Assembly (NCBI GenBank): GCA_035578155.1 | Contig: JAPWDM010000005.1 | Location: 39,952,108 to 40,016,107 of the forward strand | DNA from: Brachynemurus nebulosus | Taxonomy: Eukaryota > Arthropoda > Insecta > Neuroptera > Myrmeleontidae | DNA length: 64,000 bases | Reading direction: 5' to 3' | Shown: piece after piece, positions 12,309 to 25,796 of the stretch | Numbering within the stretch: position 1 is the stretch's first letter | Layout of the letters: each line of letters starts with the position of its first letter | The notes under the pieces: generated by a model | Told to the model about the DNA's origin: nothing | Seen by the model: only the letters and a program-made list of their open reading frames with translations | Database searches by the model: none | Made by a program: the position numbers and the translations under genes

Positions 12309-13517
12309 TGTGATTACAATTAATTTAAAAAAAAAATTAAAGAAGTAATTTTTTTACCTATATCTTAATCGGTTAATTTACCCTAATCAGACATAACTAT
12401 GGAAACAAAAAATTGCAATGTAAAATCAATGGACAATATTTGACAATTCGAAATGTCAAAAAGTTGCATAGGACTAAAAATCAACAATTTTGGTTTGGGA
12501 CGAACTAGGGAAAAACTAATTATACAATATTGCATTGTCATCAAGGTTAGACACGTATGCAAAATTTGAAACCTCTAGCTCAATTAGAACCTGTCTAAAT
12601 TTTGATTCCAAGATTTGATCTAAACCAACATACTAACATATCAAGTTAAATAAAAGCTTTTAAAAAGAAACTTAAAATAACGCTTATAATACGTTTAAAG
12701 AAAGTGGTTCTAATAATAATTTTTATACTCAAACTTTCTTCTTTGTTAATCCAGATGCATGTCAACCATTCAGAAAAATGTTTTGAAAAGGCTAGCAGAA
12801 AGTGAACTAATATTTAAGATTATTAATTAGACAAATTTGATATTAGATATTATAAAATAATTTACATTTATGTGAAAATTATAAACAATTTTTATTTCTT
12901 GTTTTATATGTACATAGGTACATATGTCTGAAGTCTGAAATAATAAAAACAACAGTAACATTTACACATTATGTGAAATTTAAACAAACACTCATACATG
13001 TACGATTAAAATTGTACAATACGAGTGGACTGGTTGATGATATGTACGTCACACTATAAACATGAAAACACCACAAACAAACAAACAAACAAACAAACAA
13101 AAAACATCCATTTCTACCTTACTCAAATGAATATAGCATTTGTCTGAAATCGTTAACTTGAAACATAACATGTATGGCTTTGATTATTTCATTTATTTTG
13201 TCCTTGTATAAATAAGTATACATAGGTTGATTCATTCATATCTGGAATCAGCGACAGAGTCATTGTACAGAGATGCATGTACACGATCAGTAATACTGCC
13301 AGTACTTACTGAAACAAATAATGAATGATTATTTTTATAATATAAATTCTATACGTAGTTATTTCACTGCTATCAAACCACGATCTACAGTACTGTTAGT
13401 ATTTCGACACGTTGTGTTGTCCTGTAACGTATTACTTGAAGAAAGGAGACTTAACAGACGGACTAGAAGGTGGGCATTGTTATCTCTAAATGGATGTTAT
13501 TGTTCTTTATCTGAACG
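12309..13517. other. non-coding DNA with (AAAC)n
   Basis: An (AAAC)n microsatellite lies at about 13,074-13,101. The motif ACACGATCAGTAATACTG occurs at about 13,273 and also in the same orientation near 11,662, hinting at another dispersed repeat. No gene seen. Confidence 0.5.
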
Positions 13518-13740
13518 ACTCGTGTAGCCGTTGAGTCGAACCAACGAAGATTATCCTTCAAACGTTGGAAACATGCCTTTGACTCGATGCAAGAATACCT
13601 ATGTCGGCCGAAACATGGTCAAATGTGAACGTTCGACGCATGTCATTGGACTCTTTTGATTTTGAACAAAGGCCGCACGATGTGTAGGACCATCATATGT
13701 GCAACGTTGAAAGATGTTCGTAGCTTCGCATAGAATCGGC
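13518..13740. mobile_element. MITE family A, inverted partial copy
   Basis: This stretch matches the reverse complement of the 968-1140 part of the first copy. Shared words include CCTTCAAACGTT, TTTGACTCG and CAAATG. It ends with a degraded terminus, TTCGTAGC..GAATCGGCTTAAA. It is diverged and lacks a clean left terminus. Confidence 0.6.
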
Positions 13741-14092
13741 TTAAAATTAGGAGCCGGAGAATCACTGTTGCTTTAAACACTCCTATGAGAAAATAAATGT
13801 TCAAAAAGTGAATTTTGCTAAGTTTTGATATGCAACTTTAGATGAAGTTTCTTGTGAAAGGGAGGAAAATAGGCCCAATATAGTACATAAAGAAAGATTT
13901 ATTATCTTTAAAATGGTTTTATTTCAACCTTTTAGGATGAACGGCTTATGAAATATTATGTGCATTGATATTATTAGTATAATTTATAATAGCGCCCCTA
14001 CTTTCGCTCCTTTCCATTGTTGTCCGATAGACTGTAATAGTCAAATTTTTCCGATCAAAAAATATGACTAAAAATTAGAATTAAAGCTTATT

Positions 14093-14867
14093 TACACGGT
14101 GATAGTTTTTGTGATAGTTGCTATCATGCAAGCTACTACCACAAGAACTATCATCGTGTAAACAGCGTGATAGTCACTATTGAACTATCATGATAGGACT
14201 ATCACACTATCAGGTTTGACCTGATAGTTTAGGGACTATCATGATAGAGATTGCAACTATCATCGTCACTATCATCGTGTAAACGGGTTTTAAGTACCTA
14301 CTATCGCCACTACTGACGCCATGATGCCACCGCGCTGAATTACAAATTGTTTAACTCCAACAGAACATATTTTATATTGTTGATTGTTGCTATTTAAAAT
14401 TAACAAAACAGTTTTGACAATAATAAACATTTAAATATTAATAAAAAATTATTAAATAATGTCGGAGAAGCTTGATATTATTGCAATTCTGGAAGAATGC
14501 CAACATTTTGAATGTTTACGAAAAAAAGCTCTCCTGATTATAAAAAGAGGGCAAAAAGAGATCATACAGAAGAAATTTTGAAACATTTTTTTGGAAAAAA
14601 TATTATCAAGCATAAGTTTCCACATTGTACACATAATAACAATGCATAAAATGCGTAATGTATGGTAATATCTAATGTTTTTCACATTGCTTTTAGTAGT
14701 TTCAAAATTCCACCACTAGAGGTGCACGCATAATACCCATAAAACTATCACCGAATTATCACAACTGTTATTTACGTGTAAACAGACACTATCATAATGA
14801 TGACTATCACGATTCCTGTCATGATAGTACTATCACAAAAATACTATCATCGTGTAAATAAGTTTTT
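14093..14867. mobile_element. MITE with CTATCATCGTGTAAA subterminal repeats
   Basis: The ends are inverted repeats. Left is AGCTTATTTACACGGTGATA followed by GTTTTTGTGATAG. Right is the complement of ACTTATTTACACGATGATAG. Words of the type (C)TATCATCGTGTAAAC and GATAGT recur in both orientations near both ends (for example about 14,150, 14,270-14,290 and 14,770). This leaves many short alternative hairpins. A 40-codon remnant frame sits in the middle. The superfamily was not determined and no target duplication was confirmed. Confidence 0.65.
14459..14581 (+). pseudogene. short remnant frame inside MITE
   Basis: A 40-codon frame starts MSEKLDIIAILEEC and ends at TGA. It is charged and helix-like and lies midway between the element's ends, where a transposase would be expected. 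I do not recognise it. It may be the first residues of the parental transposase kept in a deletion derivative, or chance. Confidence 0.25.
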
Positions 14868-15159
14868 ACTCTAATAGTATCAAAGATCATTATTATTAGT
14901 CTCATATAAAATATTCTATATTAGTCTTTAAAATTTAAGATCAACCCATATTACAATATGTTGTATTTCGTATACACAAAATAAATACAAAATATGTATA
15001 TTTAATTATTATTTAACAAAATTTAATTAAAATATATAGTTATTGTGTATTTATATATAGCTGTAGATATTAGTAACAAATCTTTTGTTTGCTTTAGTTA
15101 ATGAAAATTTCCAATAAAATTATTTAAATACGTACATACACGTGTATACGCGGGTGCGT

Positions 15160-15330
<171 letters not shown>

Positions 15331-15333
<3 letters not shown>

Positions 15334-16709
15334 GAGTCAGATTGAATCGTCGTAGTAGGGTAATTAAAATGAAATCCAATTTTCATTAAATTCGATATTG
15401 ATAAAATATTGTCAATAATGGACACACATGAAAATTAAAAAAATTGGAGATATTTTCCAAATTTTTCACCGCATATGATATTATTATACAAAAAACACTA
15501 TAAAAAATTAAACAACAAAAGCGCAGTAAATTTTTTTTAATGTATACTTACCTCCTGTTCATAAGTACTTCCTCTGTTCAGTCTTCACTATTAAGATAAA
15601 GTGACAAGTCAAATCACGTAATAAGTGATAGCAATTGCGCTGATGACTCAAAAACAATAGTTGGATTGACTGTGATTTTGATTTATTCATGCTTATTCTC
15701 GCCACTATTACCGCGAAAAATCGAGAGGTGACTGTATTTGTATTATGATTTTTTTTAGTATAGGATTAACTGTAAATATAATTTAGGACTACAGATAAGA
15801 AGTAATGCAAATTAAAATTCGGGCTACAAAGCATACCATTTTTCATAGCTGTTTGCGTAGTACACGCTAACGCTATACATAGGAATAAACTTACTCTTAT
15901 ATCACAGTATTCCTACGCCATACGATGCGACGTTGAATATATTTAGTGATTATTTTATAGACAAAAGATTTTCTAAATAAAAATCTGTTCAATATTCTTA
16001 AGAAAAAACGAAACTATATAATCCCTCTATCTGTCCCTATTCCCCTATCCCTTTATCATCAACATAAATGTATAATACTTGTAAATAAATATTCCATTTT
16101 TCTTTAGGGAACACGATCGGAACTGTTTGTTGTATTTACTTTTTTATTATGTATGGATAAAAGTTTATACTGATACATACAAAAAATTTTGTGAAAAATA
16201 ATTTTTAATATTACATAAAAAAAAGTTTTTCGGCTCGAAAATTTCCCGGAAGTTTTTAACCGTATGGAAAAAGGACGCACCATTAGAAACGAATAAATAG
16301 ATTCAACATAGCCCTAAATTTTCGCAATTACCCACAACGATTTCAACTGACGGAAACTTTTAGCTTTTACCATTTTTAAATCCAGTAAGCTTTTTCAGAG
16401 TGAAACGTTGATTGTATAAAACCAAATATGCATACGTAGACGTGAATACTGGTTACCGGATGGTACTGTATGTGGTGGTGGGGGGTGGTTAATTTTGAGG
16501 AGGTGGTAATATTACACACATACACACAATACTTCAATATTTTAACTTGTTCGTTCCATTAACGATGCATTTCACTTACCGCTTCGGCGGTTACGTCATG
16601 ACACACTTAAATAGCAATTACAGTTTCAGCACACAAAAATTACATGAAATAAATTATGTTAAAATATAAATTATATCACCACTGCGCATATGCGAAACAT
16701 GTTCGTGTA
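15331..16709. other. non-coding DNA, no gene seen
   Basis: AT-rich with no recognised element. A GT-rich patch (GGTGGTGGGGGGTGG) lies near 16,475. Confidence 0.5.
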
Positions 16710-17990
16710 CAGGGTGGCAACTTTATGTTTACAGTTACGGGTTAAAAGTGTTAAAGTGCTGATTTGTCATGACATCAGTTATCAGAGAATAATTTTTGTG
16801 TTGTTATGTATGCCGAATGACCTACCCACACTATATAGTAAATCAGACATTCTTGGTTACCGACAATTGTTCCACAGAACAACTGCGGTTGGTTTGTAGC
16901 AATATTATACTTTGAATTTTTTTTTATAAAACTTATATAATTTATTATGATTTATTCTATCTATGACAAAAAATTTTTCTTCAAAAACCCAATTGTACAC
17001 TATGTTGAGTTCTAACTGGGTAAGAACTAAGAATATTAAATTCAGATAATTCTTTGGTAACAAGAACCACCCGAAAAACTCACAGTTTTAAGTTTCGATG
17101 ATTTTTCTATTTTTATTATCTAAAAATGTTGGGTAGTTAGTTGTGCTGGGCTATAAATTATGAAATATCTTCTAATTTATATAGATCCGAGATGTAACCC
17201 ATGTGTAAACCTGCCTTAATTAATTTTTCCTATTTTCTCTTAGCTAATTACAACACAAATCAGCTAATGGTTCTTCCAATAGCCAAATATCATACCTAAA
17301 TTGGGCGTCTAAGATTTTTATTGATAATGCTATCTACTCAAAATACAATTCAGCTATGAAAACAAATCAAGGATGCTTTTGCTTCTACAAAGTTTTACAG
17401 CCAATAATGCAAATTTCGCCCTCTAAAATTTAAACCCTAGCTACTCCTACTTGCGAAATTTTGAAAAAATTTATATTATTATGTAGGTAGTTATAAAAAC
17501 AAAAATATAAAAGTTTCAATCTTTTATTTTTTGAAGATAATACTTATAGAAAAATTTCATAAGATACCAATTATTTCCAAAATAACAAAAAATTGAGAAA
17601 AGTGAGATTTACGGACAAAGCAACTTTTTGCATATTTTTATATTTTTTTTATTATTAAAGATCTTATTTTTTCGATTGTTCGATAAATATTCTATTCGGT
17701 AATATACAAACTAGTTATTTATTGAAGCCGTTAGCTTTAGCAGAATATACTTAATATTTACTGTCATTGTCTAAATTAGTTTTAAACTAATTGTGGTTTG
17801 TAGTTCTGCTAACTGGCGAACTATTCAAGCTATTTAAAAGGATAAAAATTTAAATTTACCGTTGGCCATTACTCGTAAACGCCATAAGATATAAGTCTGT
17901 AATTCGACTACTTAAGCTATTCTGCGGATACCACGGCACAGATACCTGTTTTTGGCTAATTTGTAATTGTAACGGAATATTTCCACCCTG
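16710..17990. mobile_element. possible decayed Tc1/mariner element
   Basis: Both ends read TA-CAGGGTGG: CAGGGTGGCAACTTTATG on the left, and the right end is the complement of CAGGGTGGAAATATT. The spacing of 1,281 bp is the usual size of a full-length mariner. However, I see no transposase motif inside, only eroded short frames. The exact TIR match is short (8 bp plus partial identity), so chance pairing is possible. Confidence 0.4.
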
Positions 17991-19071
17991 TACATGTTTA
18001 TGTGTGGACTAATGTTATTACGTTGATTATAAAATATGATATAACCATTTTCAAGAATTTTACTTACGTAAAACTCGTTCAATTAAGGATATTAAAGAAT
18101 ATAATTACGTGAAAAATCTGTTACGGTACGACGTTTCCTGGTTTCTTTTTTCTCTTTGTGATGTGGCAGGAATTACGTACGGGAATGTGATTTACAGGAA
18201 CGTCCAGATAATTTCGTTTTGAAAATTGTTCAGACATTTTTCTCGAATACGTATTCGTCGGTTTATAGAACCAGCAATACACTTTTTAAATATTAAAATA
18301 ATATATTCATTTTGGTCTGATTGGTTGATATGATATTCTTACGATCTCTTTCCAGGCGAAAGGAAGAAGCATTTGATTCTCAGAGAAGGAAATGTCTCAG
18401 ACATGTCTTGCTTTATAATTCTCATTTCTTTATAAATTTGTTTATCAATTTTACCCTTTTGAAATATTTGGCAGCGACGTCTAAGCGAATGTCGATTAAC
18501 TTTGGCTTCATGCATCTGGTCGTTTCTGACACATTTGAATGGTGTCAAATGGTGTTTTAGATAGGTAAGGGTTTTTGCAAGATTTGTTACTTATTAAATT
18601 TTTAAATAATCTACATACCTACTTAATAAAACTCTAACACTCACTGACTAACAGAAAACGCTCAGCATAAACCGATCTGTCCAGAAGCATAAAATTTCAT
18701 ACAGGAGTCCTTTTGAAAATGTAGGTATCCAGGAGAATTTTTGAAAATTTGACCTCTGAAATTTGTCATTTTTATCATGTTATTAAAAATATGAAAACTG
18801 GTCGTTATGCTTTAAAGGGGTAAAATTAGAGACGAAAGTTTATATGGGAGATACGTCATTTTTGAAGTTAGAAACGTAGAAGTATAAATTGTTCAAATTG
18901 TACTTTCAGGAAGAATTGTTCAAATTGTACTTTCAATTTCAATATACCTAAATCAATTATTATAATTGTTTTTAAGCTAATTTTACTTCTCGCACTATTG
19001 TTTATTTATCGCATTGTTATTTCATGTCTACCGTGGGCATAAACAAACATTCGGAAAATGTAACCTTATGC
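17991..19071. other. non-coding DNA, no gene seen
   Basis: No element boundary was recognised. Overlapping frames at 18,321-18,560 (+) and 18,339-18,548 (-) are on opposite strands and are not protein-like. A short duplication, GAATTGTTCAAATTGTACTT, occurs near 18,890-18,930. Confidence 0.5.
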
Positions 19072-19191
19072 GCACACGGGCGACATTTGATCTGTGTGTT
19101 AAAAAGAGAGCTAAAAAGAATTAACTCTCTCTCCAATACACAGATAAGATAGGAGTGACGAAAATGTCATGATAAGAAAAGTCGCCCGTGC
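19072..19191. repeat. compact hairpin element
   Basis: Terminal stems GCACACGGGCGAC and GTCGCCCGTGC are complementary apart from one base. Inner stems are ATCTGTGTGTTAAAAAGAGAG and its near complement CTCTCTCTCCAATACACAGAT. The whole ~120 bp can fold into a nested hairpin. It is a small MITE or a structured RNA-coding remnant; a MITE is more likely. Confidence 0.55.
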
Positions 19192-20108
19192 TCTGGGGAT
19201 AACGTACCAGTATTGTCAAAATCATCGGTAAATACATAAAAATACACGAACTTGCTAAAAGGATTTATGAGCCCAGTGTGGTACTGAAGAAATAATTTTA
19301 AATGATCTTCCTTCGAAAATATCTTTCCAAGAAACTTTTACAAGACAAATTTAATTTATACATTGTCAATTTTATTCTTTCTTTAACAAAATTAAGAAAA
19401 GTTAACAAAATATTTTCATTACAACTTTCCAAATACTAATTAATTGACACACACACACACACAGCAAGATGGCGGAACGGGGGAGCTTGAAAACTGTGAA
19501 ATTTAATTGCCCTTTGTGTATAATATTTGTATGAAACTAAAATAAAATGTAAATTAAGATTATGTTTGAATTTTAAAATTTTTCACTCAAATTAAAATCG
19601 TACACGGCTAATATTGTTTCATTATTATTAAAATCTTGAGAAGTTTGTTTAAATTATGTATTCTCATCAAAAAGATGTAGGTAGTAATCCAATATTTATA
19701 AAAGTTGTAAATTTATTTTATTTCTTAATAATTGAAAGTTAAGGTAAATTGATCCCTACTTTAGAGAAAATTAAGTAAACAAACTCATACGAATTCGTTT
19801 ATTATCTTTGAAGCTAAAACAAGCTCTTTTGTAATTTCATTGTTAAAAATTACCATATTTGAAAGTGTAAGCTTTTTTTTTTTTTTTGGGGGGGGGGGGG
19901 TAATAAATTTAACCCTAAATTGATACATTTGTCTACGCGGCACATAAATCATACCCAGGCACTGTAAATTTTATGAATTGGTTAATAAGTAGGTACTCCA
20001 TGGCTTACTAGCGAGTACCAATGTTGGTATTAATCGACTGAATTCTTAATCGATTAATAAATCTGATTTACTTTTTAATCGATTAAATTATTCACGATTA
20101 AAAAAGAC
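19192..20108. other. non-coding DNA with simple repeats
   Basis: A short (AC)n tract lies at 19,447-19,462. A T15-G12 junction lies near 19,873-19,900. At 20,035-20,095 there are two copies of TTAATCGATTAA and two half copies. No gene seen. Confidence 0.55.
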
Positions 20109-20624
20109 TGGGGCAGGTCGGGGGGGGCAAAACGAGGTAGGGGAGCGGGGCAAAATGGGGAGAGGTGGGGCAAAATGGGGTACCCCAAAAATTTGGTAAA
20201 AATTTTTATATTTTCAAATTTGATAATATTGAAAACCAAATAAATATATTATATTATATTATAAATATATTATATCAATATTTACAAAAAATATTGATAA
20301 TATAACTTTATGTAGTAAGAATTATTAAAAAAATAATTATTTTTCACTTCTGGATCCACTACTAATATAAATGGTGATTCGTTTTACGTAAATTACTCCT
20401 AAAAAGATATTATTATTTAGTAGCTTCGTTTTCTTATGAATATATTTATAATCTTACATTATTAAGGGGTACCCCATTTTGCCTGCAAAAAAAAAAAATT
20501 TCTTACGGCAGCTCGAAATTTTATTATTTTACTTTAATTACGACTGAAAATAATAAGATTCAGCATATTTCAGTCCTTAAAATCATAACGGTTTCTTAAG
20601 TACCCCGTTTTGCCCCCCCCCCTA
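20109..20624. mobile_element. G-rich MITE
   Basis: The ends are inverted: left carries GGGGGGGGCAAAACGAGGTA and right carries TACCCCGTTTTGCCCCCCCC. A second inverted pair, GGCAAAATGGGGTACCCC and GGGGTACCCCATTTTGCC, lies at about 20,166-20,187 and 20,465-20,482. The interior is AT-rich and non-coding. The G runs at the left end could form G-quadruplexes on the plus strand. Confidence 0.65.
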
Positions 20625-20851
20625 GTAAATCACGTTAATCATTAATTGGTATTATTAATAAATTGAGAAACATGATTAAAAACAAATATGTAATATTTAA
20701 TAAATTTTATAATATATATAATAAAAGTGCAATACCAGTTGTACTTCGTTATATCCTTATTATAATATAGGTGAATACAAAAATTTATTAGGAAATTAAC
20801 TTTCCAAAATTATTAATTTTTATGTTGAAAATTGTGAAAAATTAACTATTG

Positions 20852-21070
20852 ACAACCCCGAGTTGATCTAGTGATTAGCAACTCCGCTTCTTGTCTGGTA
20901 GATCGTGAGTTCGAAACCAACCGGGGGAGAAGAGATACATCATCTACATTACCATACCTCATTATCTGTCAATAATTCACACCTACATTAAAATCAATAG
21001 ACCTACACTACGACGGTGCATATGACCTTAGCTGTTGCGCACTTAACCAATAGAAAAAAAAAACTATTGA
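20852..21070 (+). mobile_element. tRNA-derived SINE, full-length-like copy
   Basis: The head has a Pol III promoter layout: a mutated A box in AGTTGATCTAGTGATTAGCA, then a B box in GAGTTCGAAACCAACC. A ~130-bp unrelated body follows and the copy ends in an A-rich tail (GAAAAAAAAAC). The tRNA-like part lacks a normal acceptor stem, so it is not a functional tRNA gene. Related copies occur in each arm of the 43-53 kb palindrome and at the BEL insertion site. Confidence 0.75.
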
Positions 21071-24000
21071 GTAAGGAACCCTAACTCAATGCATTTCGAA
21101 TTAATACTTGGTAATTTTTACATTAAAATATTATAATGGATAGGTGAATTTTCAAATATGAATTATTTTGAAAAATCATTTTCTATAAAATAATGAATGT
21201 ATATGTATTTGTAATCGATTGTATGTTCAACAGCAATAAAATATTGATAGACGGATGCAATTCGTGTGTTTCCTTTATTCCCATAAGACGAAATATTAAG
21301 GATGAGTCGACCATTTCCAACTGGGATGCAGTTTTGGGTAGTAGTAGAGTAACGGTCGAAGTTTTTTAAATTAAATAATAATAGGATGAATTACATAATA
21401 AGTAATTGTTTCTACATCATTTAATTTTTTTAAAAAATTTTAAAGAATTCCATACAAGAAATGAGGTTTGAATGGCAATCGTATCAATCGTATCAAATGT
21501 TCAACTAATTGTAAATCGTACAACGGATCGTTACTTCTATAGACCACATTACATGCTTTGGGTGTATAAAAGGTTAAATTACGACTATATAAAAAGCCAT
21601 TACCCTGATTGGATCACTAGTTTCTACATCCACAATTCTTTTCTTAAAAGTCGTAAAGCTTATTTATGTAACATTGATAAAATTAAAAATATTTAAAAAA
21701 AATATATAATATTTGATTGACATATATGTACTATTGAAAATATTTAAATGTTTATGTAGATATATACATAAGTATCTACATATTTCCGATATTTCTAATT
21801 TAAATCAATATTTTGAATTCGAAAAGTTAATATGTAATTTGATTTGAATAAATGTAAATACATTGTATGATTGCTTGAATTTAAATAAATGTTTATTTAA
21901 TATATTTATACATACATTTAAAAACATAATATATGTACGTATCTATATACATACGAACACGTATAAAAATGGAATTTTCCGAAATTTGCTAACATTAACA
22001 TATCTTATATTACGTTATGGAAGTTTTATGCAATTCAGGCAGAATTTCTTTAAAAAAAATTCCTTAAAAGATTATTTTAATTTTTGATTGGTTCTGTATT
22101 CAGTGGAACAAGATAATTTTAACGTCACTTTCATCGTCTTTAAGATCTCTTGAGTAAAATTTTGTCAAGATCTTTTCAGTTTCTTTTTTTTAATTTAAGC
22201 CCTATTTGGTGTCATTGATGGACAATTTTGACATAACGTCCATTTAAATTTTATATTCTAAATATTTGTACAAAATCAATTCCTTGTAACATTTCATTTC
22301 TCTTGCTCAACGACTCTAAAGTAGTCATATTTATATTTCGGTAGTAAATCTAATTTTCAAAAAATTTTGTCAAGGTCGGTGAAGTTGTTTAATTATAATT
22401 CTATTCGATAAACGTGGGGATTAATTTCAAACTCTCCTTACTTTTAAACCAGATATTGTGAAATTCTTTGCTACATTTATATTTCAAAAGCATTTTTAAT
22501 TTTCATACCTTGAGATTTTATCATAAATATGTAAGTATTCATTTTAGTATATTGGTATTCTAAAATAGTTAATGACAAGCGTTGTATATGCTAGGGAGGG
22601 TCTCTTAGGATTTTGAAAATGAAATTAAAAACATATAATACTCGTATATTAACAATAATCTTTAAGATAATAATTAACAATTACTGATTTAATGTGAATA
22701 TATTTCTTCTAAAATCTTCGAAAACTACCAAATTTACTTCCTGCTCAGTTCGATAGTTATTCCATTGGCGATACGTTTTGACACATGAATGCCATTTATA
22801 ACAACCAAATTTCTATTAAGTTTTCACCAGATGAAACAATTTCATAACCGCAATAAGCAAGGTGACAGAAATAAATGAAAAATTAACTCACCTTATCACC
22901 GAGTGAAGATAACAAAAATATAAATCATCCAGAATCATCTCGTTCAAGGATTACTTATTCCACCTTTTTTTGTCATTTACCTTGCGCCTGTTTATTCACC
23001 AACCAAGAGAAAACATTCTATACAATATCTATTTTCATGTAACTTTTTTTTTTTCAAATAGATTTTTTATTAAAAAAAAGTTTCATAAGGACTTATTAGA
23101 TTATCTACAGAGTATAGAACGGACGCGATATTTTAACGTAATGCAGATTGTGTGATCTGAGTAGATGAGTCGACCGTATTGAAAGTAGTCTAAGTCAATT
23201 TCTTAAAGAAAAAAGTAAGCTGGTTTTTCTTTTACCTTTTCATATTTAAACAAACTGTAAACCAATATTTCCAAAAAAAAATAATAAGATCTTGTACACA
23301 AAAAATTAACTAGATTGAAATTATAAAAATTTAATTTGAAACCGTCCCAAATTCCATTTTAAGAGTTCCAGATTGATATATAAAGTATACAAAAATTTAT
23401 TGTTTGTTCTCCAGATATATTAAAGTTAGTATAAAATAACGTGAAAAATTACCGTCATTTTAAATGGAGTCTTGAAACTTGAATACTAACAATTTAGAAT
23501 ACTAATGGGAAAAGGACACATTGCTTAAAATTATGTTAAGTGCGATTTTTAATAACTGAATCCTAAAAGATGTTTTATAAAACATCTAAAAAACATGTAA
23601 AATAGACAACTTTAAATATAATACAATCACTACATGGAGAGGAAATTCATAGAAAAATTACTGTGCTCAACACTACAATCGACGTGTAAAAGGCGAACAT
23701 ATTCAATTTTGTACGGTAAAAATATGAAAATTATAATTAATCATAGAAAATTTAAAGGATAGAATATTGTTTCCGTAATATTAGCTCCGTAAAATTTGTA
23801 AAACAGCACAGTAAAAAGTTCCATTGCCGACAAAAAAATATTTTTTAATTATTTTTCTTACAAAAATTACCATGCTGTATTATAATATTTGAAATGCAGT
23901 GAGGAATACACTATTCGAAGAAATATTGGATATACTACCTCATTGGTGGGATCGAGAAATTGAATACTGAATTGGCGCATTTTTTCTTTAAAATTATCTT

Positions 24001-25781
24001 ACTGAATTATCCTTGAACTTTGTATTTATTCTGAATAAGATAAAATATTGTGATTTCTACAACACAAATGTGAATTGCGATTGCTACTTAAAAGCAGTTT
24101 AACATAAAGAACTGTCAACCGAAAAATACTTCAGCTGTGCAGTTATATTTTTGCTAGTTAACAGTTTTCTTTGTTAAAGTGAAATTTAAATTGATGAATT
24201 CTATCTTGAAACCAAACTGCATTATTTCTGGTTATATCATTAAAAACAATTGAATAGTTGAATAGTTGTACCACTTTGTGCGATCTGACGACACACAAAC
24301 GGACCACCAAACAGACACAAAACTTAGATTGTCCAGAAAGTTCTAAAACGTAAAATGTGCGTGAAAATTTTCATTTCGTGGAGAAGAAATTTTTATATTT
24401 CAAAAGTGATCACAATGCTTCAGCTTCTTTACTTTTGGAAGCAAAATACAAACCTCTCGTGTAATAATGAGTGAATAAAAGTTGCACTTTTTCAATTACA
24501 TAAGGAAAATTTGTATGCGTATTTTTTAAAGAAAATCTTATTCCTTGAATGGCACTTACTCCTCTTCACAAATTAAAGATGTTATTTTATTAATTTTGAA
24601 AGTGACTTAAATTATTTATGGTCATCAAAAACGTATTATTCTTTTAATAATCTTGGAAAAACCATACATTTTTGGAATTAGTTACCAATATTTTTAAAAT
24701 TAGAGTGCAAATCTTAAAATATTTCAATTCAAAAATAAATGGCCAGTTTCAAAATAAGCGGCTCCTAAAAGCGTGCTAGAACAAACAGGACGAAGGAATA
24801 ATAACTAGCTATCGATGTGTGTGTGTGCCGGGTATATTCATGTTTACTAATACTTTATAATAGCTTTCTTTTATCCACTGGGTTACTACTATTACGCCTG
24901 TAACATAATTTGTCGGTATCCAATGTGTTGGTTGTTAATGGGAAATTTGTATTATGAGACGTTACTACCTAGCCCGAATGTTTATCTAGAAAATTACTAG
25001 ATTTTTTCGTTTTTTCGGGACATCGTTTTTTCCATCGTTTTCATTAATGGAAAAGTAACGTTACCTGTCTCGTTATATCTAGCTAACGATGAGCAAAGTG
25101 TACGGATGGCCAAACCGAGTGGATTTTCGTCACGTACTTTAATAGGATTTGACACCTCGTTATTTGATTATCCCTGTGTCTTTATTTAGGTTTTTTTTTT
25201 TACATTATATTGCGGTATAATGTGTGAGAAATCTCTTCACGTTGCGCTTAATTATTACATGCTGATGTGAAGATAAGATGCTTTACGTTTGTGCTATGGA
25301 AAACTTGTGTTTAACAGAAAGGGATAATCCTACAGATGTGTTTGGTATTAATGAAAATAATAGATGAAAGAATTAGTTTTTTGGTTTCAAATCGAAATAA
25401 CGATATAATTAATTTTTATTGCGAGTGCTTCAGAGAATTTTAATTGTAAGTAGATAATAATATTTTCAGTTTAAATACAATTGAGCCCTTGAATCTTTGT
25501 ATCGCAAGTGGTCTCTGTTGACTTACTCTTAGACTTTTCTCTCATACGTATGGATCCGGCCGGAAAGTAAGGTAGGCCTATACTATACGTAGATTAAAAA
25601 TTTAAGATTTGACCCTTACTGTGATTTTTATAAATTAGATCACATGGAAGCATTTTCTAAAATTAGTCTCTGTTTTAAAAAATTATTATAGACAACGTTA
25701 GTATTTTATATAGAATAAATCTCATCTTTAATCCAATACTTCAAGAGAAGTTTTGTAAAAAATGAATTAAAATCAAATATC
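21071..25781. other. 4.7 kb non-coding DNA, no gene seen
   Basis: No protein-like frame, element terminus or tandem array was recognised. The frames at 21,472, 21,863 and 22,970 are short, AT-rich and unrecognised. Confidence 0.5.
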
Positions 25782-25796
25782 ACTCTGAGTTGGTCT
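25782..25796 (+). repeat. SINE fragment left of BEL insertion, with 5-bp TSD
   Basis: CTGAGTTGGTCT matches the A-box start of the SINE head. Its last five bases, GGTCT (25,792-25,796), are the target duplication repeated at 33,092-33,096. The SINE resumes there. Confidence 0.7.

Noticed and set aside
20860..20930. tRNA gene
   Set aside because: A- and B-box-like words are present but there is no normal acceptor stem and copies are fused to a common unrelated body, so it is a SINE head.
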